64,000 nucleotides of DNA from Cellulomonas sp. Leaf334 (GTDB taxonomy: Bacteria > Actinomycetota > Actinomycetes > Actinomycetales > Cellulomonadaceae), in contig NZ_LMOO01000005.1 in NCBI RefSeq assembly GCF_001424195.1, positions 485,646-549,645 of the forward strand, given 5' to 3'. Under the pieces are notes generated by a model. It searched no databases. It had not been told where the DNA came from and saw nothing but the letters and a program-made list of their open reading frames with translations. The translations under genes and the position numbers were made by a program. Shown here in pieces: positions 24,638-32,887 of the stretch. The first letter of the stretch is position 1. The number at the start of each line of letters is the position of its first letter.

Positions 24638-26128
24638 TCAGCGGTCCGCGAAGAACCCGGTGACGTCGATGACCCCGTAGGTATCGCCAGAGTTGTAGAC
24701 GTCCACGATCCACGAACCGGCCACGGCGGCGGCGGCGACGTTGGAACCCGGGCGGGCGTTGGTCGCGCTCGTCGCAGGCTCCTCCTGGTCGTAGCCCCAC
24801 ACCTTGAGGTAGGTCGGCCGCGTCGCGCTGAAGGTCGTCACGTTGAGCATGACGGCCTCGGCGCTCGAAGAGAGACCGAACGTCTCCGGGTAGAGGATGA
24901 AGCTCTGGGACGGGAAGATCGTGGGCCGGATCTGGTCCGGCACCCGCTTGGCGTCCAGCGGGAAGTACATCGACCCCTGGCCTTCCACGAACCACCCGGT
25001 GACGTCCACGATCACGTCGGTGCGTCCCGCGTTGTTGTAGAGCTCGATGTCCTGGCCGTCGCCGAGCGGGACGATCGACAGGTTCGCGATGTCGTCGCCC
25101 CGGTAGGCGTTCACCAGGCTCGTCGACGGGCCGTCCTGCGCGCCCGCGGGGTACGCCGACACGTACGACGTGCCCGCGCTCGCCCTGGTCGTCGTCACCG
25201 TCACCATCGCCGCGACCGCGCCCGCGGGTGCGATCGCACCCAACGGCACCCGACGCCTCTCGCGCTCGCCCACCGGCGTCGACGAGCGTGAGTCGAACGC
25301 GCGCACCGGGTCGAGCTCCACGTAGCCCGCGTCGGAGCTGGGCGTGTAGTAGCCCGCGAGGTCGGCCACGAGGTGCGTCGTGCCCGCGTTGTTGTACAGC
25401 GTCACCTCGGGAAGGGTGTGGCCGGTCACCCGGGCCGGCGCGATGCCGACCGTCACGAGGTTCGCGACGTCACGGCCGCGCTCGGTGTTCAGCACGCTCG
25501 TCGTGGGGGTGCCCGGGTCGCCGGACTCGTCGTCGTGCACCACCGACACGAAGGACGTCTGCGCGCTTCCCTGCGTCGCGGTGAGGTTGAGCACGACCGC
25601 GGTCGCGTCGGCGGGCACGCCCTCGAGCGCGAACCGTCGGCTCTGCGCCGGCCCCAGGGGGCCGCCCGGGTCGTTGCGGGTGTCGAAGGCACGGCGAGGC
25701 TCGACAGGGACGAAGCGCCCGCCCGGCGTCACGAAGACGTCCTGCTGCACGCGCCCTTGCAGCGTGAAGGTCGCCGCGCGTGCGATGTCCGTCGCGTGCA
25801 GCCCGTACTGCTGCCCCGCGTACGGCTCGTCCCAGGCGGCGTCCACCAGGACGACGCTCTCGGTGTCGGAGCACTCCTCCTGGAGGGAGTACTGCCCCGT
25901 GGAGCTCGTGTAGACGTAGTTGAGGTTGTCGATGCTGGCGCCCGACGACCCGTCGGCCGCCATCACCATGACGGTCAGGTCCGGGACCGGGGAGCCGGTG
26001 ATCGAGTCACGCACCGTCCCGCTCACCGTCGAGACGCACTCCGCCGCCGAGGCGGTCGCCGGTACGAGCCCGGCGCACGTCGCCGCGACCAGCGCGGCCG
26101 TTGCGACGGCCCTGCCCCTGAGTCCCAC
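24638..26128 (-). CDS. Secreted protein with CNA-like domain and three LYNNAG/DVTGYF repeats
   Basis: 496 aa. A signal peptide (about 1-28, ATASAAE) is followed by a carboxypeptidase-regulatory-like module (STVSGTVRDSITGSPVPDL...). Three units of about 115 residues follow (about 133-495). Units 1 and 2 contain RAFDTR or RAFDSR, V.LNLTAT or MVTVTTTRA, and an ending such as EVTLYNNAGTTHLVADLAGYY; unit 3 ends DVYNSGDTYGVIDVTGFF. These repeats are common in secreted actinobacterial proteins and their role is unknown. GTG start at 26128, AAGGGGG upstream on the minus strand. No wall anchor is visible. Confidence 0.75.
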   Translation of the reverse strand: MGLRGRAVATAALVAATCAGLVPATASAAECVSTVSGTVRDSITGSPVPDLTVMVMAADGSSGASIDNLNYVYTSSTGQYSLQEECSDTESVVLVDAAWDEPYAGQQYGLHATDIARAATFTLQGRVQQDVFVTPGGRFVPVEPRRAFDTRNDPGGPLGPAQSRRFALEGVPADATAVVLNLTATQGSAQTSFVSVVHDDESGDPGTPTTSVLNTERGRDVANLVTVGIAPARVTGHTLPEVTLYNNAGTTHLVADLAGYYTPSSDAGYVELDPVRAFDSRSSTPVGERERRRVPLGAIAPAGAVAAMVTVTTTRASAGTSYVSAYPAGAQDGPSTSLVNAYRGDDIANLSIVPLGDGQDIELYNNAGRTDVIVDVTGWFVEGQGSMYFPLDAKRVPDQIRPTIFPSQSFILYPETFGLSSSAEAVMLNVTTFSATRPTYLKVWGYDQEEPATSATNARPGSNVAAAAVAGSWIVDVYNSGDTYGVIDVTGFFADR

Positions 26129-26231
26129 GACGACGCCCCCTTCGTGAACCCGGACGCTCGTCCGGACCGGCGCACACGCTAGCAGCGCGCGCCTACAGGT
26201 CGGGGCGGTTTCAGCGACGTCTCCGCGCGGT

Positions 26232-26507
26232 CTACCGGTGCCGAACGCGGTCCCGTGCGGGAACCCGCAGGCCCGACGCCCGCAGCCGACGGATCAGCTC
26301 CTTCGCGCTCACCAGCTCCGCGCCGAGGGCGACGAGCTCCTCGATCCGCTGGTCCGGCACGTCGTAGTGGTCCCGGTCGAACCCGCGCGCCGGGATGCCC
26401 GCCCGGGCGGCGAACGCGTGCAGCTCCTCCAGCGAGGAGTCGCTGACGAGGTGCCCCCAGAGCATGCCGTGGTTCGGCCACATCGGAGGATCCACGAGCA
26501 CGGTCAC
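26232..26507 (-). CDS. DUF4031 protein
   Basis: 91 aa. MTVLVDPPMWPNHGMLWGHLVSD and the FDRDHYDVP motif are characteristic of DUF4031, a small actinobacterial family of unknown function with conserved Asp, His and Trp residues in its first 30 positions. GTG start at 26507, with a TACGCT box 6 nt upstream, suggesting a leaderless mRNA. It is transcribed on its own. Confidence 0.85.
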   Translation of the reverse strand: MTVLVDPPMWPNHGMLWGHLVSDSSLEELHAFAARAGIPARGFDRDHYDVPDQRIEELVALGAELVSAKELIRRLRASGLRVPARDRVRHR

Positions 26508-26513
26508 CGCCCG

Positions 26514-26519
26514 AGCGTA
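26514..26519 (-). promoter_or_regulatory. Leaderless-type -10 box of the DUF4031 gene
   Basis: Minus-strand TACGCT ends 6 nt before the GTG at 26507. Confidence 0.45.
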
Positions 26520-26621
26520 TGCGCGTCCCGACCGTGGTCACACAGGTGACGAGGACGCGGGAGGTCTGCGCCTCCGCCTCGGGTGCGTCCGGGCCGAGCG
26601 TGGGTGCGTCCTCACCCGAGG

Positions 26622-26912
26622 TCACACGGTGAACAGTCGGGAGGCCTGCGACTCGGCCTCGGCGTACGTGCGGGCCGCCGACTGCATGGCGGCGACGATC
26701 TGGGCGAGGGAGGCGTCGAGACGCGCCTCGGTGGCCGTCCAGTCGGCCAGCACGCCCGTGAACGCCGTGGCCGCCGCGCCCCGCCACGAGCCCTGCAGCT
26801 CGGCGAGCTGCCGGTGCATCGCGGCGACCTCGCTGCGGATCGTGCCTGCGCGCGCCTGGACGCTCGCCGCTGCCGTCGCGACCTGCGCACTGTCGACCTC
26901 GTACCTGCTCAT
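26622..26912 (-). CDS. WXG100 (ESAT-6-like) protein, orphan
   Basis: 96 aa, two long helices around a GSWRG turn (Trp43), the WXG100 layout. These small proteins are secreted as dimers by type VII secretion. No second WXG100 gene and no type VII component (EccC, EccD, toxin) lies nearby, so it is an orphan or depends on a system elsewhere. GGAGGT at 26917-26922 (minus strand) precedes the ATG. No toxin-type fusion domain is present. Confidence 0.85.
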   Translation of the reverse strand: MSRYEVDSAQVATAAASVQARAGTIRSEVAAMHRQLAELQGSWRGAAATAFTGVLADWTATEARLDASLAQIVAAMQSAARTYAEAESQASRLFTV

Positions 26913-27074
26913 GGGGACCTCCGTCGGTGAGGCCGGGCGGTCCCGGCTCCTGACCGACGACGGTAGGAGCGGCGACCGCCCGCCGGGGGCCCGACGTCAG
27001 CACCGGTGGACGCGCAGCGGAGAGGGCGAGCTGTGGGCGGCTCGACGGACACCGCCCGGAGCTGACCGACGGCC

Positions 27075-27169
27075 GCAGCCGAGCTCGTCAGTTGCGGCCG
27101 AGCTCGTCAGTTGCAGCCGAGCTCGGCGGTTGCAACAGACGAGTTCGACCCGGAGCGACGAGCTCGGCG
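27075..27169. repeat. Intergenic palindromic repeat element, copy B
   Basis: Three direct 19-bp units of the form GCAGCCGAGCTCGTCAGTT at 27075-27093, 27094-27112 and 27113-27131 are followed by inverted units (GACGAGTTCG at 27138-27147 and GACGAGCTCGGCG at 27157-27169). The unit and layout match copy A at 10323-10395. It lies between the WXG100 gene and the 3' end of the HD gene. Confidence 0.8.
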
Positions 27170-27192
27170 TGAGCGTGAGCCTGAGCGTGAGC

Positions 27193-27960
27193 TCAGGTGC
27201 GGGCTGCGTTCGAGCCTTCCGCGTCCGCGCCGCGGGCCGGGGCCGCCGCAGCGGCCTCCGCGGCGGCGGCGTCGATCCCGCGGAGCTCCTTCTCCAGCCG
27301 CTGCAGCTCGCCGGACAGGTTCTGCCGCGCGGGCTCCTCCCACGCCGACCCGAGCGGGCTGACGAACAGGGACGGCCGGGCGAGGAGCTTGTGGATGATG
27401 CGGACGCGGGCGCGCACGTAGTCCTCGAGCGGCAGGTGCGCGTACTCGGTGCGGATGTCCTGCACGTACGCCTTGTACTTCTGCGGCTCGGTGGCGAGCA
27501 TCGCGAGGTCGGCGTCGCACAGGACCGCGCAGTCGAAGTCCGAGGGGTTCGGGGCGTGCCGGACGAGGGCGACGACGAGGTCGTGCACCCGCTGGGCGCG
27601 GGCCTCGGGGACGCCGAGGGCGATCAGCTCGTCGTAGCCGAGGCGCGCGCTGGCGATCTCGTCCTCGCCGCCGCGGTTGGCGTACGCCTTGCGGTCGGCG
27701 GCGTCGAAGATCGCGCCGTGGTACCAGGCGGCGAGCCGCACGACGTCCGGCTGGTGGGTCTCCTCGACGAGCTCGTCGACGCGGACGAGCACGTCGACCA
27801 GGTGCTTCAGGTTGTGGAAGGAGCGCCCGGGCGAGCCCCACCGGTCCACGAGCGCCTGACCGGCGTCGCGGATCTGCTCGGTCGGGGCGGTGGCACCAGC
27901 CCCGACGGCGCTGCGCACGAATGCGGACAACAACCACTGCGGTGCGTCGTGGACGCCCAT
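27193..27960 (-). CDS. HD-superfamily metal-dependent phosphohydrolase (COG4339-like)
   Basis: 255 aa. SFHNLKHLVDVL (47-58), AAWYHGAIFDA (77-87) and the DLVVALVRHAP region carry the spaced His/Asp residues of this predicted HD hydrolase family. The first part of the C-terminus is compact and the last 35 residues are Ala/Glu-rich and probably disordered. Substrate unknown; related proteins are annotated only as predicted hydrolases. ATG at 27960. It is followed by the repeat element and lies just downstream of the sensor kinase, which is transcribed in the same direction. Confidence 0.8.
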   Translation of the reverse strand: MGVHDAPQWLLSAFVRSAVGAGATAPTEQIRDAGQALVDRWGSPGRSFHNLKHLVDVLVRVDELVEETHQPDVVRLAAWYHGAIFDAADRKAYANRGGEDEIASARLGYDELIALGVPEARAQRVHDLVVALVRHAPNPSDFDCAVLCDADLAMLATEPQKYKAYVQDIRTEYAHLPLEDYVRARVRIIHKLLARPSLFVSPLGSAWEEPARQNLSGELQRLEKELRGIDAAAAEAAAAAPARGADAEGSNAART

Positions 27961-28003
27961 GGATCAGCCTTACTCCGACGGCAGGAACCCGCCATGTTAG
28001 CCC

Positions 28004-29503
28004 TCACACCTGAGGGTCGTGTGCCGGAACGGGGAGTGCGATCTGGACGGTCGTCCCACCGCCGGGAGTCTGCGCGAGACGCACCGTGCCGTCGTGCGCG
28101 TCGACGATCGCGGCGACGATCGCCATGCCCAGGCCCGCCCCGCCGGAGTCGCGACCGCGGCTGGCGTCGACCCGGTAGAACCGCTCGAACACCCGCGCTG
28201 CGTGCTCGGGGTCGATGCCGGGTCCGTGGTCGCGCACCTCGATCGCGCCCTCGCCGGACGGCAGGTGGCCGACGGCGATCTCGACGGGGGTGCCGGGCGG
28301 CGTGTGCTGCACGGCGTTCCCGACGAGGTTGGCCACCACCTGCCGCAGCCGCGGCTCCTCGCCGACGACGACGCACGGGGCCCCGTCGGCACCCTCCACG
28401 AGCGGGACCAGCCGGGTGGCCCGGGCGGGGTCGAGCGCGTGCAGGTCGCTGACCGCGTCGGCGGCGAGCACGGTGAGGTCGACGGGGCCGGTGCGCATCG
28501 GCCGGCCCTCGTCGAGGCGCGCGAGCGCGAGCAGGTCCTCGACGAGCGCGCCCATGCGGGTGGCGGACTGCTCGATGCGGCGCATGGTGTCGTCGACCTG
28601 GTCGGTCGTGGTCAGCGCGCCCATCCGGTACAGCTCGCCGTAGCCGCGGATGGTGGCCAAGGGGGTGCGGAGCTCGTGGGAGGCGTCGGCGACGAACCGG
28701 CGCATGCGGGCCTCGGACGCGGTCTGCGCACCGAAGGCCTTCTCGATCTGGGCGAGCATCCCGTTCAGCGCGGCGCTGAGCCGGCCGACCTCGGTGTGCT
28801 CGGAGGCGGCGGGGACGCGTCGGGAGAGGTCCCCGTCGGCGATCGCGGCGGCGGTGGTCTCGATCTCCCGCAGCGGCTTGAGCGAGCGACGGACCGCCCA
28901 CGTCCCCGCGGCGGCGCCGAGGAGCAGGATGCCGAGCCCGCTCAGGAGCAGGACCACGCTCATGTGCCGCACGGTCCGGGCGATGTCGGCCAGCGGCAGC
29001 GCGATGACCGCGGTACCGACGGTGCCGTCGCGCATCGAGAAGTTGTAGGCGACGGCCCGCCACTGGGACCCCGGCTTCGTCGAGGAGACGGTGAAGGGCT
29101 CGCCGTGGCGGGCGCGCGCCTCGGCGATGCCGATGGTCGGGACCTCCGGCGTGCCGTACTGCGCCTCCGTCGTCTCCGACAGGACCGGGAGCTCGTCCCC
29201 GTCCACCGCGTACCGCAGGTAGTAGTCGCTCGGTGTGTACAGGGACCTGCCGGTGAGGTCGAGCTCGCTGAGCCGCTGCTCCGCGACCACCTTGCCCTCC
29301 GACTGCAGCTTCGCGTCGACCTGCGCCACCAGCGTCCCCTCCAGGAGCGCAGCGCTGGTGGCACCGGCGAGCACGAGGCCGACCGCCAGGAGCACGGTGA
29401 CGATGCCGACGAGCCGGGACGCGAGCGTCGTTCCCGCCCACCAGTCGCGTGCGAGCCCGAACGCGCGCCGCCGAGGCGGAGCCGTCTCGACCTCAGCCGT
29501 CAC
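28004..29503 (-). CDS. Sensor histidine kinase (OmpR-partner class)
   Basis: 499 aa. Membrane segments at about 32-54 and 182-204 flank an extracellular domain of about 125 residues. HAMP (about 205-258) and the dimerisation domain with DASHELRTP (His276, the phosphorylation site) follow. The ATPase domain carries NLVGNAVQHTPPG, DHGPGIDP and GGAGLGMAIV. Its layout resembles the MprB/TrcS/TcrY kinases of actinobacteria. GTG start overlapping the response-regulator stop (29500-29503). Signal not readable. Confidence 0.92.
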   Translation of the reverse strand: MTAEVETAPPRRRAFGLARDWWAGTTLASRLVGIVTVLLAVGLVLAGATSAALLEGTLVAQVDAKLQSEGKVVAEQRLSELDLTGRSLYTPSDYYLRYAVDGDELPVLSETTEAQYGTPEVPTIGIAEARARHGEPFTVSSTKPGSQWRAVAYNFSMRDGTVGTAVIALPLADIARTVRHMSVVLLLSGLGILLLGAAAGTWAVRRSLKPLREIETTAAAIADGDLSRRVPAASEHTEVGRLSAALNGMLAQIEKAFGAQTASEARMRRFVADASHELRTPLATIRGYGELYRMGALTTTDQVDDTMRRIEQSATRMGALVEDLLALARLDEGRPMRTGPVDLTVLAADAVSDLHALDPARATRLVPLVEGADGAPCVVVGEEPRLRQVVANLVGNAVQHTPPGTPVEIAVGHLPSGEGAIEVRDHGPGIDPEHAARVFERFYRVDASRGRDSGGAGLGMAIVAAIVDAHDGTVRLAQTPGGGTTVQIALPVPAHDPQV

Positions 29504-30234
29504 GACGACTCGCGCAGCAGGTAGCCCACCCCGCGCTTGGTGTGGATGAGCGGCGGCAGGCGCCGGCCCTGGGCGTCGTCGAGCTGGTCGATCTTGCGCC
29601 GCAGGTACGAGATGTAGGACTCGACGATGTTCGCGTCGCCGCCCCAGTCGTACTGCCAGACGTGGTCGAGGATCTGCGACTTCGACAGGACCCGGCCGGG
29701 GTTGAGCATGAGGTAGCGCAGGAGCTTGAACTCGGTGGGGGACAGGTCGACGGGGTGGCCGCCGCGGACCACCTCGTGGGAGTCCTCGTCGAGCTCGAGG
29801 TCGGCGTACCGCAGCACGCTGCTGTCGTCGTCGAGCCCCGGCCGGGTGCGGCGCAGGACCGCGCGGATCCGGGCGACGACCTCCTCCAGGCTGAACGGCT
29901 TGGTGACGTAGTCGTCGCCGCCGACGGTCAGGCCCTGGACCTTGTCGGCGGTGTCGTCGCGTGCGGTGAGGAAGAGCACGGGGACGTGCTGGCCCTTCTC
30001 GCGCAGCCGCCGGGTGACGGTGAACCCGTCCATGTCGGGGAGCATCACGTCGAGCACCACGAGGTCCGGCTCGACCTCGCGGGCGAGGCGCAGCGCCGAC
30101 CCTCCGTCGGCGGCGGCGTAGACCTCGAAGCCGGCGAAGCGCAGGGAGGTCGCCAGGAGCTCGCGGATGTTCGGCTCGTCGTCGACGACGAGCAGACGCG
30201 CCTCGGGCGTGCCGGACGGGTGGGAGGTCGACAT
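29500..30234 (-). CDS. OmpR-family response regulator
   Basis: 244 aa. Receiver domain: DD (18-19), phosphoacceptor Asp62 in VVLDVMLPD, Lys112 in YVTKPFS. The C-terminal winged helix (about 140-240) includes LSPTEFKLLRYLMLNPGRVLS and the NIVESYISYLRRK recognition region. It is the partner of the kinase encoded downstream, which it overlaps by 4 nt. The ATG at 30234 is used; the frame stays open upstream but contains no receiver sequence. A hairpin at 30241-30258 sits right before the start and could mask the ribosome binding site. Confidence 0.93.
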   Translation of the reverse strand: MSTSHPSGTPEARLLVVDDEPNIRELLATSLRFAGFEVYAAADGGSALRLAREVEPDLVVLDVMLPDMDGFTVTRRLREKGQHVPVLFLTARDDTADKVQGLTVGGDDYVTKPFSLEEVVARIRAVLRRTRPGLDDDSSVLRYADLELDEDSHEVVRGGHPVDLSPTEFKLLRYLMLNPGRVLSKSQILDHVWQYDWGGDANIVESYISYLRRKIDQLDDAQGRRLPPLIHTKRGVGYLLRESS

Positions 30235-30240
30235 GGGTCG

Positions 30241-30258
30241 AGTCTCCACCTGGAGACT
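30241..30258 (-). promoter_or_regulatory. Hairpin over the ribosome binding site of the response-regulator gene
   Basis: On the minus strand AGTCTCC - AGGT - GGAGACT forms a 7-bp stem that ends 6 nt before the ATG at 30234. GGAG, the only Shine-Dalgarno-like sequence there, is in the stem. Confidence 0.45.
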
Positions 30259-30403
30259 GGGAGTTCGCTGGATGAATGCCGGACGGTCGGGCGGTTGTGA
30301 CGCGCTCGCGTGACAGATTTCACCTGGCGGCAAACATGGACGACTGACCTGCAAGGTGACAGATCGGGCAGCCATTCCCTGTCGACGCACCTGCCGACGG
30401 GGG

Positions 30404-30409
30404 TACCGT
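30404..30409 (+). promoter_or_regulatory. Leaderless-type -10 box of the amidotransferase gene
   Basis: TACCGT followed by 6 nt and the GTG at 30416; no ribosome binding site is visible. Confidence 0.45.
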
Positions 30410-30415
30410 CTCCGC

Positions 30416-31177
30416 GTGACCACCCCCCTGCACGGCGACCGTCGCCCGGTCGTCACCGTCATCCAGAGCTCTCCCGACGTCCCCCTCGACCGCTTCGGCG
30501 ACTGGCTCGGCGACGTCGAGCTGCGCATCGTCGCGGCGTTCGCCGGTGAGAGCGTCCCCGTGGCGAGCGAGGTCGGCGACGGTCTCGTCGTCCTCGGCGG
30601 GCACATGTCGACCTACGACGACGCCACCGCACCGTGGCTCCCCGAGCTGCGCGCGCTGCTCGCCGACGCGAGCACCCAGGGCGTCCCCACGCTCGGCATC
30701 TGCCTCGGCGCCCAGCTGCTCGCCGCCGCGCGCGGCGGCCGCGTGCAGGTCGCGGCCCCTCCCGGGCGCGAGTCCGGGATCGTCGACGTGCGCTGGCGCC
30801 CCGAGGCCGCCGGTGACGCGGTCGTCGGTGCGGTCGCGGCGCTCTCGGACAGCCGCCACAGCACCCCGCAGCCCAGCATGCACGCGGACGCCGTCGTCGA
30901 CCTGCCCCGCGGTGCGGTCTGGCTGGCGTCGTCGGCGATGTACCCGTACCAGGCGTTCCGCATCGGCTCGGCCTGGGGTGTGCAGTTCCACCCCGAGGCG
31001 GGCGCGGAGACGCTGCGCGGCTGGGCGGACAGCCACGACGACGGCTTCACCGACGCCGTGCTGGCCGCCTACGCCGCCCGCGAGGACGAGGTCGTGGCCG
31101 TGGGTCGCACGCTGGCCGAGTCGTTCGCCGCGCACGTCCGCGCGAAGGCCGACGAGCCCGAGGCCGTCTCCGTCTGA
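30416..31177 (+). CDS. Class I glutamine amidotransferase-like protein
   Basis: 253 aa. LVVLGGHMSTYDD, LGICLGAQLLAAA (nucleophile Cys96) and GVQFHPE (His/Glu of the triad) define a free-standing class I glutaminase domain, related to GMP-synthase-type GATase proteins. No synthetase domain is fused or adjacent, so the ammonia acceptor is unknown; some family members hydrolyse gamma-glutamyl compounds. The GTG at 30416 is preferred to a longer in-frame start at 30356. It ends at a strong terminator shared with the convergent helicase gene. Confidence 0.85.
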   Translation: MTTPLHGDRRPVVTVIQSSPDVPLDRFGDWLGDVELRIVAAFAGESVPVASEVGDGLVVLGGHMSTYDDATAPWLPELRALLADASTQGVPTLGICLGAQLLAAARGGRVQVAAPPGRESGIVDVRWRPEAAGDAVVGAVAALSDSRHSTPQPSMHADAVVDLPRGAVWLASSAMYPYQAFRIGSAWGVQFHPEAGAETLRGWADSHDDGFTDAVLAAYAAREDEVVAVGRTLAESFAAHVRAKADEPEAVSV

Positions 31178-31183
31178 GCAGAC

Positions 31184-31221
31184 AGCAGAGCGCCCGACCC
31201 CTGGGGGTCGGGCGCTCTGCT
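31184..31221. terminator. Bidirectional terminator, 18-bp perfect stem
   Basis: Arms 31184-31201 and 31204-31221 are perfectly complementary with a 2-nt centre, between convergent genes ending at 31177 and 31226. Confidence 0.9.
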
Positions 31222-31225
31222 CATG

Positions 31226-32887
31226 TCACGCGGCGTCGTCGGCGGTGTCGAGCCCCAGGTCCTCCGCGTCGACGATCGAGTACGCGTACCCCTGCTCGGC
31301 CAGGAACCGCTGCCGGTGGGCGGCGAAGTCCTGGTCGACGGTGTCCCGTGCGACGACCGTGTAGAAGTGCGCGGTCCGCCCGTCGCCCTTGGGCCGCATG
31401 ATGCGGCCGAGCCGCTGCGCCTCCTCCTGGCGTGACCCGAACGAGCCGGACACCTGGATGGCGACGGACGCCTCGGGCAGGTCGATGGAGAAGTTGGCGA
31501 CCTTGCTGACGACGAGCTTGGTGATCTCGCCGGCCCGGAACGCGTCGAACAGCCGCTGCCGCTCGTGCACGGTGGTCTCGCCGGTGATGAGGTCCGCGTC
31601 CAGGTGCTCCGCGAGCGTGTGGAGCTGGTCGAGGTACTGGCCGATGACGAGCGTCGGGTCGCCCTCGTGCTTGGCGACGAGCTGCTCGACCACGCGGTTC
31701 TTGCCCTTCGCCGTGGCCGCCAACCGGTACCGCTCCTCCGGCTCGGCGGTCGCGTAGGCCATGCGGTCGGCGTCGGGCAGCGTGAGGCGGACCTCGACGC
31801 AGTCGGCGGGCGCGATGTAGCCCTGCGCCTCGATGTCCTTCCAGGGGGCGTCGAACCGCTTGGGGCCGATGAGGCTGAACACCTCGTCCTCGCGGCCGTC
31901 CTCGCGCACGAGCGTCGCGGTCAGGCCGAGCCGCCGGCGGGCCTGCAGGTCCGCGGTCATGCGGAAGATCGGCGCCGGGAGGAGGTGCACCTCGTCGTAG
32001 ACCACGAGGCCCCAGTCGCGGGCGTCCAGCAGCTCGAGGTGCGTGTAGACGCCCTTCCGCTTCGTCGTGAGCACCTGGTACGTCGCGATGGTGACCGGGC
32101 GGATCTCCTTGCGCGCACCGGAGTACTCGCCGATCTCGTCCTCGGTCAGGGTGGTGCGCTTGACCAGCTCGTCGCGCCACTGCCGGGCGCTGACGGTGTT
32201 GGTGACCAGGATCAGGGTCGTCGTCGACGAGCGCGCCATCGCGCCCGCACCGACGAGCGTCTTGCCGGCACCGCAGGGGAGCACGACGACGCCCGAGCCG
32301 CCGTGGAAGAAGCCGTCGACGGCCTGCTGCTGGTACGGCCGCAGCGCCCAGCCGTCCTCGAGCAGGTCGATCTGGTGCGCCTCGCCGTTCACGTAGCCCG
32401 CGAGGTCCTCCGCGGGCCAGCCGAGCTTGAGCAGCACCTGCTTGAGGTGGCCGCGCTCAGACGGGTGGACGACGACGTCGGTCGCGTCGATGCGCGCGCC
32501 GAGCAGCCCGGCGGTGCGCTTGGAGCGGACCACCTCGACCAGGACCGCGGGGTCGAGGGCGTGCAGGATCAGGCCGTGCACCGGGTCCTGGATGAGCTGG
32601 AGGCGGCCGTAGCGGGACATCGTGTCGGCGACGTCGACGAGCAGGGCGTGCGGCACCGGGTAGCGCGAGTACTCGAGCAGGACGTCGACCACCTGCTCGG
32701 CGTCGTGCCCCGCGGCGCGCGCGTTCCACAGGCCCAGCGGCGTCAGGCGGTACGTGTGCACGTGCTCGGGGGCGCGCTCCAGCTCCGCGAACGGGGCGAT
32801 CGCGCGACGGCAGGCCTCCGCCTGGTCGTGGTCGACCTCGAGCAGGAGCGTCTTGTCGCTCTGCACGATGAGGGGGCCGTTGGTCAC
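31226..32887 (-). CDS. XPB/ERCC3-type DNA helicase
   Basis: 553 aa, superfamily 2. An N-terminal domain (about 1-170) is followed by the helicase core: LRPYQQQAVDGF, Walker A PCGAGKT, the DEVH box in VVYDEVHLLPA, LTATLVREDG, and motif VI QEEAQRLGRIMRPKG. Homologous to the eukaryotic TFIIH helicase XPB; bacterial members are 3'-5' helicases thought to act in DNA repair. The GTG start (32887) overlaps the stop of the upstream helicase-associated gene (GTGA), an arrangement found across actinobacteria (ercc3/Rv0861c - Rv0862c). Confidence 0.93.
   Translation of the reverse strand: MTNGPLIVQSDKTLLLEVDHDQAEACRRAIAPFAELERAPEHVHTYRLTPLGLWNARAAGHDAEQVVDVLLEYSRYPVPHALLVDVADTMSRYGRLQLIQDPVHGLILHALDPAVLVEVVRSKRTAGLLGARIDATDVVVHPSERGHLKQVLLKLGWPAEDLAGYVNGEAHQIDLLEDGWALRPYQQQAVDGFFHGGSGVVVLPCGAGKTLVGAGAMARSSTTTLILVTNTVSARQWRDELVKRTTLTEDEIGEYSGARKEIRPVTIATYQVLTTKRKGVYTHLELLDARDWGLVVYDEVHLLPAPIFRMTADLQARRRLGLTATLVREDGREDEVFSLIGPKRFDAPWKDIEAQGYIAPADCVEVRLTLPDADRMAYATAEPEERYRLAATAKGKNRVVEQLVAKHEGDPTLVIGQYLDQLHTLAEHLDADLITGETTVHERQRLFDAFRAGEITKLVVSKVANFSIDLPEASVAIQVSGSFGSRQEEAQRLGRIMRPKGDGRTAHFYTVVARDTVDQDFAAHRQRFLAEQGYAYSIVDAEDLGLDTADDAA

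Noticed and set aside
27075..27169. Possible CRISPR-like array or IS end
   Set aside because: Units are 19 bp, directly adjacent without spacers, and no transposase gene is nearby; it fits a REP-like intergenic element better.
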